This document shows, piece after piece, positions 9,486 through 17,456 of a stretch of DNA of 49,471 nt. Positions within the stretch are counted from its first letter, which is position 1, and the number at the start of each line of letters is the position of its first letter. The notes beneath the pieces were generated by a model. That model was not told the origin of the DNA and did not search any database. It worked only from the letters and a program-made list of their open reading frames with translations. Source of the DNA: Pseudoxanthomonas sp. GTDB taxonomy: Bacteria > Pseudomonadota > Gammaproteobacteria > Xanthomonadales > Xanthomonadaceae. The DNA lies in NCBI RefSeq assembly GCF_024710765.1, contig NZ_JANJUE010000014.1, positions 1-49,471 on the forward strand. Reading direction: 5' to 3'. The position numbers were made by a program, and so were the translations under genes.

Positions 9486-9833
9486 TCAACCGATGAGGAT
9501 GGCGGCCAACGCGGCGATGGCGGGGATGCCCTGCACGAAGAAGATCCGCCGGCTGACGCTGTAGGCGCCATACAGCGCGGCAAGGGTGACGCAGACCAGG
9601 AAGAACACCACCACGTTCCATTGCTCGCTCATCAGCCCCCACAGCAGGCCCGCGGCCAGGAAGCCGTTGTACAGCCCCTGGTTGGCGGCCAGGACCCGCG
9701 TGGCCGCCGCCTTCTCGGGCGTGTTGCGGAACGTCTTGAGGCCAACCGGGCGGGTCCACAGGAACATCTCCAGCACCATGAAGTACAGGTGCAGCAGGGC
9801 GACCAGGACGCTCAGTGACGCGGCAATCAACAT
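9486..9833 (-). CDS. DUF1304 family membrane protein
   Basis: A 115-residue protein with four predicted membrane helices and the DUF1304 signatures HLYFMVLEMFLW and ANQGLYNGFLAAGL. Length and pattern match the family (about 120 residues). The start is the ATG at 9831-9833 (MLIAASLS); an upstream open extension reads as Arg/Ala-rich non-coding sequence. No biochemical function is known. Convergent with the fatty-acid module. Confidence 0.88.
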   Translation of the reverse strand: MLIAASLSVLVALLHLYFMVLEMFLWTRPVGLKTFRNTPEKAAATRVLAANQGLYNGFLAAGLLWGLMSEQWNVVVFFLVCVTLAALYGAYSVSRRIFFVQGIPAIAALAAILIG

Positions 9834-9996
9834 GCTTGGGTTCCAGCGTGGCAACCTCGACAGGATAGCCAATGACAGGGGGCGCGTCGCGCGCGCATCC
9901 AGGCATGGGGACCCCGCTGCGTGCGCGCAGGCGCTCCGGCAGTGAAGCGCCGGTCGTGTCCGCACGCGACACCGCGCCGCTCCGGCGCGTCGCCGA

Positions 9997-11367
9997 TCAG
10001 GCCGGCTCGCCTTCCGCGGGTACCGCCCTCCCCGCCTCCGGCAATCGGCGCTGTGCCTGGATCACGCGCCAGGCGCCCAGGGTCATGCCGGCGGCCACGC
10101 CGATGCCGACCAGGAACACCACGCTGGAGCCCAGTGCCGACAACGCCTTGTGGAGCCAGGCAAAACTGAGATCGCCGCCGCGATAGACCACGGTGTCGAT
10201 TACCGCCTTGGCCTTGTAACGCGACTCGCGGTCGACCCGCGTGTAGAGGGTTTCGCGGGCCGGCTTGGCCAGCGAGAACTCGCCCGCGCGGGTCGCCACC
10301 TGCACCACCCAGATCAGCGCCGGCAGCGGCGCCGCCGCCAGCAGCGCGTACCCGAGCAGGATGGCGGTGGCCGGTATCAGCAGCAGCGGCGCGATCCCGA
10401 ACCGGCGCAGCAGCCAGCGGGTCAGGAACACCTGCACCACGATGGTCAGCAGGTTCACCCCCAGATCCAGCTTGGCGTAGTACGCCGTGCGCGAGGCATC
10501 CTGGGCCAACTGGCGGGCGATGGCGGCCTGCTCGTTGTACAGCAGGGTGCCGACGCCTACGCCGAAGAACATCAGCATGGCCAGCGAACGCAGCAGCGGA
10601 TCCCGCCAGACCAGTCGAAGGCCCGCCAGCACCGAACCGCCCATCGCGTCCTCGCCGCTGGCATCGCGGTTGCGCAGCTCGCGGCGCACGGCCCAGGGCC
10701 GCAGGCGCAGGATGCAGAACAGGCAGATCCCCAGGAGCAGCGCGGAAACCAGCAGCAGGTTGCCCACGCCGATGCGCTCGACCAGCAGGCTGGTGATCAT
10801 CGGCCCGACCAGCGCGCCGGTGGTGCCGCCGGCGCCGATGTAGCCGTAGACCTTCTTGGCGTTCTCGTTGTCGAACACGTCCGCCATGTAGCTCCAGAAC
10901 ACCGACACGGCGTACAGGTTGAACACCGCCACCCAGATGAAAAAGGCCGCGCCGCGCCCCGGCAGTTCCCGGTTGAAGGCCCAGTAGAAAAAACCCAGGC
11001 AGGCGATGAAGGCCAGGTATACCACCGGCAGGAACACCCGGCGGGGGAAACGCGACACCAGCGCGCCATAAATCGGCTGCAGCAGCACCATGCAGACGAA
11101 GGTGCCGGTGAACAGCACCTGCAGGGTGAAGTCCTTGAGGTCGATGCCGTGCCGCCCCGCCCAATCGTTCAATTGCACCGGGAACACCGCGGCGACATCG
11201 CCCGAGGCACCCATCGCATCACGCACCGGGCGCAGCACGTAGTAGCCGCTGAGCAGGCAGAAAAAGTAAAGCAGCGACCACCACAAGGCCGGGGAATCCA
11301 CGCCCAGTTGCGAAATCACCTGGCGGAAGCCGGCGGGGCGTGAGGCGTCGGAAGCGGAAGGATTCAT
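9997..11367 (-). CDS. Twelve-helix carrier, NTP/NDP-exchanger-like (MFS fold)
   Basis: A 456-residue inner-membrane carrier with about 12 hydrophobic helices. The opening YFFCLLSGYYVLRPVRDAMG and the RAGEFSLAKPARETLYTRV segment match bacterial proteins annotated as NTP/NDP exchange transporter or MFS transporter, related to plastid/rickettsial ATP/ADP translocases. The substrate in free-living bacteria is unknown. I choose the ATG at 11365-11367 (MNPSASDA); the frame is open 46 codons upstream into the divergent promoter. It is divergent from the GMC oxidoreductase. Confidence 0.78.
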   Translation of the reverse strand: MNPSASDASRPAGFRQVISQLGVDSPALWWSLLYFFCLLSGYYVLRPVRDAMGASGDVAAVFPVQLNDWAGRHGIDLKDFTLQVLFTGTFVCMVLLQPIYGALVSRFPRRVFLPVVYLAFIACLGFFYWAFNRELPGRGAAFFIWVAVFNLYAVSVFWSYMADVFDNENAKKVYGYIGAGGTTGALVGPMITSLLVERIGVGNLLLVSALLLGICLFCILRLRPWAVRRELRNRDASGEDAMGGSVLAGLRLVWRDPLLRSLAMLMFFGVGVGTLLYNEQAAIARQLAQDASRTAYYAKLDLGVNLLTIVVQVFLTRWLLRRFGIAPLLLIPATAILLGYALLAAAPLPALIWVVQVATRAGEFSLAKPARETLYTRVDRESRYKAKAVIDTVVYRGGDLSFAWLHKALSALGSSVVFLVGIGVAAGMTLGAWRVIQAQRRLPEAGRAVPAEGEPA

Positions 11368-11576
11368 GCGATCGTCGTGGCCGCCGGGAACGGGATGGAC
11401 GCGCGCAGCGGCCCGCGTCACGCGCGCAAGGTATCCGATGCACTGCAACATCGCCAGCACTTTCCCGCGCCGCTGCGTTCCATCCGCCGGGTGCCTTCCG
11501 CGCATGCCCGGCGCGGCCGAGCATTTGCTCTATCCCCGCCCGATAGCTTCGACCGGTCCCGGTTGCAGGCCTCCAC

Positions 11577-13178
11577 GTGTACGACTACATCATCATCGGC
11601 GCCGGTTCGGCCGGCTGCGTGCTGGCCAACCGCCTCTCCGAAGATCCCGCCTGCCGCGTGCTGCTGCTGGAAGCCGGTCCCCGCGACTGGCATCCCTTCA
11701 TCCACATGCCGGCCGGGCTGGCCAAGCTGGTCGGCCACAAGGGCGTGAACTGGAACTATGACACCGCGGCCGAGGCACAGCTCGACGGCCGGCGCCTGTG
11801 GTGGCCGCGCGGCAAGGTGCTGGGTGGATCGAGCTCCATCAACGCGATGTGCTACATCCGCGGCATCCCCGCCGACTACGACGGCTGGGCGGCGCAGGGC
11901 GCGCAGGGATGGGACTGGGCCGGTGTGCTGCCGTACTTCCGGCGCTCCGAGCGCAACAGCCGAGGCGCCGATGCATTGCATGGCGACGATGGTCCGTTGT
12001 GGGTCTCCGATCTGCGCTACACCAATCCATTGTCGGCGGCCTTCATCGAGGCCGGGCAACAGGCCGGCTATCGGCGCAACGACGATTTCAACGGCCCGGA
12101 GCAGCCTGGCTTCGGTTTCTACCAGGTCACCCAGAAGGACGGCGCACGCTGCTCGTCGGCGGTGGCCTACCTGCATCCGGTCCGTCATCGATCCAACCTG
12201 GAAGTCTTCACCGGCACCTTGGCCCGTCGCATCCTGATCGAGAACGGACGCGCGGTGGGCGTGGCCTATGCCCACCAGGGACGCGAGGTGCAGGTCCGGG
12301 CCGAGCGCGAAGTGCTGCTGTCCGGTGGCGCGATCAATTCGCCGCAGCTGCTCATGCTGTCCGGGGTGGGTCCGGCCGAACACCTGCGCGGACACGGTAT
12401 CGACGTGCGGGTGGATGCGCCGCAGGTCGGGTTCAACCTGCAGGATCACCTGGACATCTGCACGCTGCGCCATTCCACCCGGCCAGTCACCTACGACCGC
12501 ACCAGCGAGCTGAAAACCGCCTTCGACTACTTCCTGCGCGGTCATCGCGGTCCGGGTACCAGCAACATCGCCGAAGCGGGCGCATTCGTGCGTTCGCCAC
12601 TGGCGCCCGACGCGCACGCCGACATCCAGTTGCACTTCGTGCCGGCCATGCTCGACGACCACGGTCGCCACCGGCTGGACGGGGACGGCTATACCCTGCA
12701 TGCCTGCTTCCTGCGCCCGCGCAGCCGCGGCCGCATCCGCCTGGACGATGCGGACCCGCGCACGCCGGCACGCATCGAGGCCAACTACCTGAGTGATCCG
12801 GAAGGCTTCGACCTGAAGATGATGATCGAATGCGCGCGCCTGTCGCGCGAACTGTTCGCCCAGCGCGCGTTCGACGACTATCGCGGCGCACCGATCTTCC
12901 CCGCGCGCGATGACCTCGACGATGCCGGCCTGGCGGCGTTCGTGCGGGCGAAGGCGGAGACGGTCTACCACCCCATCGGCACCTGCCGCATGGGCAGCGA
13001 TGCCGGCGCCGTGGTCGATCCGCAACTGCGCGTCAACGGCGTCGCCGGCCTGCGCGTGATCGATGCCTCGGTCATGCCCACCCTGATTGGTGGCAACACC
13101 AACGCGCCGACGATGATGATTGCCGAGCGTGCCGCCGACCTCATCCGTGGGCACGAGCCGGTCCGTGATTCGCATTGA
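11577..13178 (+). CDS. GMC-family FAD oxidoreductase (choline dehydrogenase-like)
   Basis: A 533-residue flavoenzyme oxidising an alcohol. The Rossmann motif IIGAGSAGCVLA begins at residue 6, which forces the GTG start at 11577. GMC signature GKVLGGSSSINAM lies near residue 82, the second signature GAINSPQLLMLSG is near residue 258, and the C-terminal catalytic pair is His in YHPIGTCRMG and Asn in GGNTNAPTM. This pattern fits the BetA/AlkJ group, which oxidises choline or aliphatic alcohols; no bet genes are adjacent, so an aliphatic or polyethylene-type alcohol is as likely as choline. Confidence 0.93.
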   Translation: MYDYIIIGAGSAGCVLANRLSEDPACRVLLLEAGPRDWHPFIHMPAGLAKLVGHKGVNWNYDTAAEAQLDGRRLWWPRGKVLGGSSSINAMCYIRGIPADYDGWAAQGAQGWDWAGVLPYFRRSERNSRGADALHGDDGPLWVSDLRYTNPLSAAFIEAGQQAGYRRNDDFNGPEQPGFGFYQVTQKDGARCSSAVAYLHPVRHRSNLEVFTGTLARRILIENGRAVGVAYAHQGREVQVRAEREVLLSGGAINSPQLLMLSGVGPAEHLRGHGIDVRVDAPQVGFNLQDHLDICTLRHSTRPVTYDRTSELKTAFDYFLRGHRGPGTSNIAEAGAFVRSPLAPDAHADIQLHFVPAMLDDHGRHRLDGDGYTLHACFLRPRSRGRIRLDDADPRTPARIEANYLSDPEGFDLKMMIECARLSRELFAQRAFDDYRGAPIFPARDDLDDAGLAAFVRAKAETVYHPIGTCRMGSDAGAVVDPQLRVNGVAGLRVIDASVMPTLIGGNTNAPTMMIAERAADLIRGHEPVRDSH

Positions 13179-13355
13179 ATCACGCGCGGGAACCCCTGCT
13201 CAGGGATCTGAACAGGGCGCGTCAAAAATGCGACGGACCGCACCCCGGATCTTCAACTAGATGAACGACATGCGTGCGAAGTTGCCGCCATTTGTGCAAT
13301 CTGAAACAGCAACGTTATTATCGCGTCCAGCAACCGTTGCGCAGGCGATCAGTAC

Positions 13356-14747
13356 ATGAAAAAGAAGGTAACTCGGCGGCCGTTGCGCCCGTTCCGTATT
13401 GGGTTGCTCGGACTGCTGATACCTCTGACGCTGGCCTCCACGGCCCAGACGCCTCCCGCCGGAACCGCGCACGCCGTTTCGCCGGTGCCCGCCGCCACGG
13501 CCTCTGTTCCCGCCACGCAAGCCAATACCGCCACGACGGTGGCCGCCGCGACCGCATCGGCATCCACGCTCGCCCCGGGTTTCGACGTTGCCCGTTTCGA
13601 GGCCATGGCGCAGCAGTTGACGATGGGCGAGCGCGTGCCGGGCATGGCGCTGGCGATCGTCCACAATGGCCGCGTGCTCACCGCCAAGGGCTATGGCGTC
13701 ACCGACGTCAGCGCGCCGCAGACGATCGACGGACATACCGTGTTCCGCCTGGCGTCGCTGTCCAAGGCGTTCGCCGGCACCCTGGCCGGGCTGCTGGTCA
13801 ACGATGGCTCGCTGCGCTGGGACAGCCGCGTGGCCGACTACGTGCCCAACTTCCGCCTCAGCGATCCCATGGCGACGCGCCAGGTGACCGTGGCCGATCT
13901 GTTGAGCCACCGCGTCGGCCTGCAGGCGCACAACGCGTTCGACCGCGACATCGAGGGCAACGCCGACTATTACGCGGTGACCCAGAAGCTCGCCTACGCG
14001 CCGATGAGCTGCGTACCCGGCCAGTGCTACGCCTACCAGAACGTCGCCTTCAGCGTGTTCGGCGACGTGGTGTTCGCCGCCACCGGCGGCTTCTACGAGC
14101 AGGCGGTCGACAAGCGCATCTTCAAGCCGCTGGGCATGAACGACGCCAGCCTCGGCCTGGAAGGCATCCAGAACAGCGCGCGCTGGGCGCGTCCGCACGT
14201 ACGCAGCCGCAATGGCTGGGTCGCATTGACGCCCAAGCCGACCTACTACCGCCTGGCGCCCGCGGCCGGCGTCAACGCCAGCATCAGCGACATGGCGCAA
14301 TGGCTGGTGGCACAGACCGGACATCGCCAGGACGTGCTGTCCGCGCCGTTGCTGGCCACCCTGCACGCCTCGCTGGTGCCCACGCCTGGCGAGATGCGTG
14401 CCGGCTGGCGTCGCGATCGCATCTACTCGGCCGGCTACGCGCTGGGCTGGCGCGTGTTCGACTACGCCAACCATCCGGTGATCTTCCACGCCGGTGCGGT
14501 GCAGGGCTACCGTGGCATGGTCGCGCTGGTGCCCGAACGCGACCTGGGCATCGCCATCCTCTGGAACAGCGACAGCTCGGTGCCTTCCGGACTGCTGCCG
14601 ACCATCCTCGACCGCGCCATTGGCCTCTCGCCGCAGCAGTGGCTGGATACACCGATGGACACCAGCGACCTGCTGATGGCCGATTCGCCGCAACCGGACA
14701 ACAAGAGCGGCGCGGCCGCCAGCCAGGCGACGGCGTCTCCACGCTGA
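13356..14747 (+). CDS. Class C beta-lactamase-fold serine hydrolase
   Basis: A 463-residue exported protein. After an N-terminal signal/anchor (residues 13-30) comes a Pro/Ala/Thr-rich linker to about residue 75, then a beta-lactamase-related domain with SLSK (Ser-x-x-Lys nucleophile, near residue 134), YQN (Tyr-x-Asn) and HAG in HAGAVQGY (His-x-Gly triad). Such proteins include esterases, D-aminopeptidases and peptidoglycan-related hydrolases; real beta-lactamase activity is not implied. A GC-rich terminator-like hairpin follows. Confidence 0.9.
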   Translation: MKKKVTRRPLRPFRIGLLGLLIPLTLASTAQTPPAGTAHAVSPVPAATASVPATQANTATTVAAATASASTLAPGFDVARFEAMAQQLTMGERVPGMALAIVHNGRVLTAKGYGVTDVSAPQTIDGHTVFRLASLSKAFAGTLAGLLVNDGSLRWDSRVADYVPNFRLSDPMATRQVTVADLLSHRVGLQAHNAFDRDIEGNADYYAVTQKLAYAPMSCVPGQCYAYQNVAFSVFGDVVFAATGGFYEQAVDKRIFKPLGMNDASLGLEGIQNSARWARPHVRSRNGWVALTPKPTYYRLAPAAGVNASISDMAQWLVAQTGHRQDVLSAPLLATLHASLVPTPGEMRAGWRRDRIYSAGYALGWRVFDYANHPVIFHAGAVQGYRGMVALVPERDLGIAILWNSDSSVPSGLLPTILDRAIGLSPQQWLDTPMDTSDLLMADSPQPDNKSGAAASQATASPR

Positions 14748-14777
14748 CATCCACCGCGACCTCTCCTTGATCCCGCA

Positions 14778-14812
14778 CGCCCCGCCCGGTCATCCGCGCG
14801 GGGCGTTCTGCT
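14778..14812 (+). terminator. GC-rich hairpin between convergent genes
   Basis: CGCCCCGC (14778-14785) pairs with GCGGGGCG (14798-14805) around a 12-base loop, followed by TTCTGCTT. The T-run is imperfect. It lies between the converging hydrolase and SRPBCC genes and may terminate the former. Confidence 0.55.
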
Positions 14813-14825
14813 TCCTGGGCCACGC

Positions 14826-15365
14826 TCAGCGCGGCGGAGCGGTTTCCAGCAGGGTCTTGAGCCTGGCCAGGCCACGCTCGTAGTCGGTGCCCATCATTCG
14901 ATCGAACAGCAACCCGAACCAGCGCGACATCGGGTTGTAGCCGTGCTCGGTATCGAAGGCCCAGGTCAGGCGGGTGGCACCGGTGCCCTCAGGAGATAGC
15001 GTGTAGGTCGCGGTCGACGGATGTCCGCCGAAGTCCAGCGCCACCACCACGCGCGCCGGCGGCCGGCTTTCGGTGATCCGCTGGCTGCCGGTACCCACCG
15101 CCTGGTTGCCCGACCAGCGCATGCCCGCGCCGACGCCTTCGGCCGGTCCTTCATAGGTGTAACTGGCCTGGGGATCGGCGGCGAACCAGGGTGACCACTC
15201 GTTGAACCGGCGGAACGAGTTGAGGGTGGCGAACACCTCCGCGGGCGGCCGCTGGATGGTGATCGATCTTTCCACGTGGGTACGCGCCGGCAGCAGCAGG
15301 CTGCCCACGACCAGCAGCACGCCCAGCAGGATCAGGGTGCCGAGGGCCCACTTCAGCAGCTTCAT
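14826..15365 (-). CDS. SRPBCC-family lipid/ligand-binding protein
   Basis: A 179-residue protein with one N-terminal membrane anchor (LLKWALGTLILLGVLLVVGSLLL) followed by a START/polyketide-cyclase-like domain: ERSITIQRPPAEVFATLNSFRRFNEWSPWF is the typical opening strand and helix, and the C-terminal helix YERGLARLKTLLE closes the fold. GGAGG lies before the ATG. It probably binds a hydrophobic ligand at the periplasmic face. Ligand unknown; the gene is monocistronic. Confidence 0.85.
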   Translation of the reverse strand: MKLLKWALGTLILLGVLLVVGSLLLPARTHVERSITIQRPPAEVFATLNSFRRFNEWSPWFAADPQASYTYEGPAEGVGAGMRWSGNQAVGTGSQRITESRPPARVVVALDFGGHPSTATYTLSPEGTGATRLTWAFDTEHGYNPMSRWFGLLFDRMMGTDYERGLARLKTLLETAPPR

Positions 15366-15409
15366 GTCGTTCCTCCGTTCCGGATGGCGACAAGCTTAAG
15401 CGCCCGCAC

Positions 15410-15450
15410 AAAAAAAAACTCTCCCCCTGCTGGGCACAGGGAGAGAGTCT
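15410..15450 (-). terminator. Intrinsic terminator of the H1-like gene
   Basis: On the minus strand, ACTCTCTCCCTG and AGGGGGAGAGT form a strong stem around a short loop, followed by an uninterrupted T-run of eight or more. It lies about 30 bases after the stop codon of the H1-like gene. Confidence 0.9.
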
Positions 15451-15476
15451 GATGGATACGGCTAATCGGGGTTGGC

Positions 15477-15926
15477 TTAGATCAGCGGAGCCGGGGTGGC
15501 CGGCAGCGCGACCGGAGCCGCTTTCTTCTTGGACTTGCGGGCAGGCTTCTTGGCGGCCTTCTTCGCAGCCTTCTTGGCCGGCTTCTTGGCAGCCTTCTTG
15601 GCGGCCTTCTTCACGGTCTTCTTGGCAGCCTTCTTGGTGGCCTTCTTCGCAGCCTTCTTCGCAGGCTTGCGGGCGACCTTCTTGGCAGCCTTCTTGGCGG
15701 TCTTCTTGGCAGCCTTCTTGGTGGCCTTCTTCGCAGCCTTCTTGGCCGGCTTCTTGGCGACCTTCTTGGCAGCCTTCTTCACGGTCTTCTTGGCGGCCTT
15801 CTTGGTGACCTTCTTGGCAGCCTTCTTGGCGGCCTTCTTCACGGTCTTCTTGGCGGCTGCCTTCTTGGTCGCCTTCTTGGCGGCCTTCTTGGCAGGTTTC
15901 TTCTTAGCAGCTTTCTTCATTGCCAT
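15477..15926 (-). CDS. Histone H1-like Lys/Ala-repeat nucleoid protein
   Basis: A 149-residue protein made almost entirely of KKAAKK-type units (KKAAKKA, KKTVKK, KKPAKK) with a 15-residue hydrophobic tail (ALPATPAPLI). This is the composition of bacterial histone H1-like proteins and the AlgP C-terminal domain, which bind DNA non-specifically and compact or bend it. GAGGAG precedes the ATG. The strongly repetitive DNA makes the copy number prone to change between isolates. The plus strand is also open through the repeat but would encode Ala/Phe/Leu-rich nonsense. Upstream is an unusually long and structured non-coding region. Confidence 0.9.
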   Translation of the reverse strand: MAMKKAAKKKPAKKAAKKATKKAAAKKTVKKAAKKAAKKVTKKAAKKTVKKAAKKVAKKPAKKAAKKATKKAAKKTAKKAAKKVARKPAKKAAKKATKKAAKKTVKKAAKKAAKKPAKKAAKKAAKKPARKSKKKAAPVALPATPAPLI

Positions 15927-15979
15927 GTGATGGCTCCTCGTCAGTGAACTTGGATTGGGTACATCGGGGTACGAAACCT

Positions 15980-16056
15980 CTGCCCGAAGGCAGGCCCAGT
16001 TGCGGAATCAGCCGCGGGAGTCGGACCCGCAGGCAACCGTCGACGCGCCAGGCGCG
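15980..16056 (-). promoter_or_regulatory. Structured 5' leader of the H1-like gene
   Basis: Three hairpins stack within 77 bases upstream of the H1-like start: CGCGCC/GGCGCG around one base (16044-16056); GCGGG/CCCGC around a seven-base loop (16014-16030), enclosed by GTTGC/GCAAC (15999-16037); and CTGCC/GGCAG with a four-base loop (15980-15993). Such density suggests a folded mRNA leader or a protein-binding RNA. It does not match a riboswitch class I know. Confidence 0.5.
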
Positions 16057-16107
16057 TTGAACCGGATTCTTTTGTAAGGACCCTTCTGACGTGGTCCCCT
16101 ACAAATA

Positions 16108-16278
16108 CGAAAACACCCGCGTCGCCGGACGGCGCGGGTGCGATGAGGAAGGTGGGGCGCTTTTTTTCGGGGGAAGCGGGTCCTGCGTCCGCCGCTACCT
16201 GGGCTGGGACGATTGGCCTTGTTGTCACTCGCGCTGTCGTATTGATCCGACTCACTCGCTTCCGCAGCACTCTCTGCT
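16108..16278 (-). ncRNA. Candidate small RNA or attenuated leader, about 170 nt
   Basis: The segment is bounded by a promoter (-35 TTGACA at 16308-16313, 17-base spacer, -10 TAGGTT at 16285-16290) and by an intrinsic terminator-like hairpin ending in TTTT. It begins inside a hairpin (CGCAGC/GCTGCG, 16263-16281), contains an unpaired A7 tract and a CCTTCCTC stretch complementary to Shine-Dalgarno sequences, and lacks a convincing coding frame. It could be a free sRNA or the terminated leader of the H1-like gene located 180 bases further on. Boundaries are predicted only. Confidence 0.45.
16110..16140 (-). terminator. Intrinsic terminator-like hairpin upstream of the H1-like gene
   Basis: On the minus strand CACCCGCG and CGCGGGTG form a perfect eight-pair stem with an 11-base loop, directly followed by TTTTCG. 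It points towards the H1-like gene and ends no visible coding gene, since gcvH has its own terminator 750 bases upstream. Confidence 0.65.
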
Positions 16279-16284
16279 GCGCGA

Positions 16285-16313
16285 AACCTAATCACGGTTT
16301 TTGGACGTGTCAA
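16285..16313 (-). promoter_or_regulatory. Sigma-70 type promoter in the 1 kb non-coding region
   Basis: A perfect -35 TTGACA (16308-16313) is separated by exactly 17 bases from TAGGTT (16285-16290), which matches the -10 consensus at three of six positions. The -35 box sits within GTGTTGACAC. Transcription would start near 16278, reading towards the H1-like gene. Confidence 0.5.
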
Positions 16314-16894
16314 CACCTCGGCGAATTTTTTTTCCATGGCCGCCGCCGCCCGCCCGGTCGTCCGGCTTCGGCCAAGCTTGGGAAATGACCATGACGGATC
16401 CAGCCGGCAATACCCGCAGCGACGCGGCACGAAAAAAAAAAGCGCAAAAACGAGTGCTTTTTTGATATCGCTTCGCGCGACGCGTCATCGACATCGTGAT
16501 CCGCCACGCGGGTAGTCGCGTCGCCGGGATCCCGGTTGCGGCCTAAACGGCACCTAAAAATTTTTCCGCCGAACGGTCCGGTTTGGGGCGGCGCACAAGC
16601 CCGATTGCGCGGATTTGCGCAAAAAAAATCCGTCGTCGCGACCGTGTTCGCCGCCTCCCGGAGATGCGTTGGCGCCTCGGATCGGCACCCGTGATGCACG
16701 CCGCCAACCTTCGCCGCCCGGTCACCGGATCGGATGAGGCATGCCATCGCGCACCGGTCGAGGTTGCCGTGGACGACGCCACGCGCTGAAAAAAACCGCG
16801 GCGGAATTCCGACGCCGGCCACGGCAACGACGCATCTCCATCGGCCGGGCGCGGTTCCGGGATGCGCTCCGGTCCATTCCCTCGGCGGGAAGGC
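16314..16894. other. Non-coding stretch with repeated A/T tracts
   Basis: About 580 bases without a credible gene: frames that are open here are Arg/Pro-rich and lack ribosome-binding sites. It contains unusually many homopolymer tracts for this genome: T8 at 16326-16333, A10 at 16432-16441, A5 at 16446-16450, T6 at 16458-16463, A5T5 at 16556-16565, A8 at 16621-16628 and A7 at 16789-16795. CGGATTT/AAATCCG (16610-16632) can form a hairpin. Such tracts favour curved DNA and nucleoid-protein binding, possibly including the neighbouring H1-like protein. Confidence 0.5.
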
Positions 16895-16925
16895 AAAAAA
16901 AACCGGCCGCGCGAAGGCGGCCGGT
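16895..16925 (-). terminator. Intrinsic terminator of gcvH
   Basis: On the minus strand ACCGGCCGC and GCGGCCGGT form a nine-pair stem with loop CTTCGC, followed by eight T. It ends 28 bases after the gcvH stop codon. Confidence 0.93.
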
Positions 16926-16952
16926 CGATGCTCCACGAGGAGGCGCGGGGAC

Positions 16953-17348
16953 TCAGTGGTCCTCGTCCTCCAGCAGTTCGGCGTAGTCGTCGGGGGACAG
17001 CAGTTCGTTGAGCTGTTCCGGTTCCTCGGCCTCGACCACGAAGATCCAGCCTTCGCCGTAGGCATCCTCGTTGATGGTCTCGGGCTTGTCGGCCAGCGCC
17101 GCGTTGACCTCGATCACCTTGCCGGTGACCGGGCTGTAGACGTCCGAAGCCGCCTTCACCGACTCGACGACGGCGCTGGCGTTGCCGGCCTCGACGCGGT
17201 CGCCGACATTCGGCAGCTCGACGTAGACCAGATCGCCGAGCAGGCCCTGCGCGTGATCGGAAATGCCGACGGTGACGCGGCCACCGCCTTCGGCGCGGGC
17301 CCATTCGTGGGACTTCAGGAATTTGAGATCGCCGGGAATCTCGCTCAT
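16953..17348 (-). CDS. gcvH: Glycine cleavage system H protein
   Basis: A 131-residue lipoyl carrier that shuttles the aminomethyl group between the P, T and L proteins of the glycine cleavage system. The lipoylation motif [12 protein letters not shown] places the modified lysine at residue 65, and [19 protein letters not shown] and the C-terminal acidic helix are typical. GGAG precedes the ATG. It lies 108 bases downstream of gcvT in the same orientation; gcvP is not in this window. Confidence 0.97.
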   Translation of the reverse strand: MSEIPGDLKFLKSHEWARAEGGGRVTVGISDHAQGLLGDLVYVELPNVGDRVEAGNASAVVESVKAASDVYSPVTGKVIEVNAALADKPETINEDAYGEGWIFVVEAEEPEQLNELLSPDDYAELLEDEDH

Positions 17349-17456
17349 GTTGGCTACTCCGGATTTGTATCGGGTGGGCGGAAAGAGGGGGCTAGTTTAG
17401 CTGCTTATGCCGGGCATGAAAGCGGTCCGGTCCAACGACCGGGACCGCCATCGTTT

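Noticed and set aside
13356-14747. True AmpC beta-lactamase resistance gene
   Set aside because: SxxK, YxN and HxG motifs fit the wider esterase/peptidase family; the gene lacks the AmpC KTG motif and has a long linker and no ampR neighbour.
15496-15930. Plus-strand open frame antisense to the H1-like gene
   Set aside because: It is the mirror of the Lys/Ala repeat, giving Ala/Phe/Leu repeats without a ribosome-binding site.
16014-16030. tRNA or tmRNA suggested by a five-pair stem with a seven-base TCCGACT loop
   Set aside because: No matching acceptor, D or anticodon stems exist around it, and the expected 3' end is absent.
16008-16430. Minus-strand open frame of about 140 codons between the H1-like gene and gcvH
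   Set aside because: Arg/Pro-rich composition, no Shine-Dalgarno sequence, and it crosses a promoter and a terminator hairpin.
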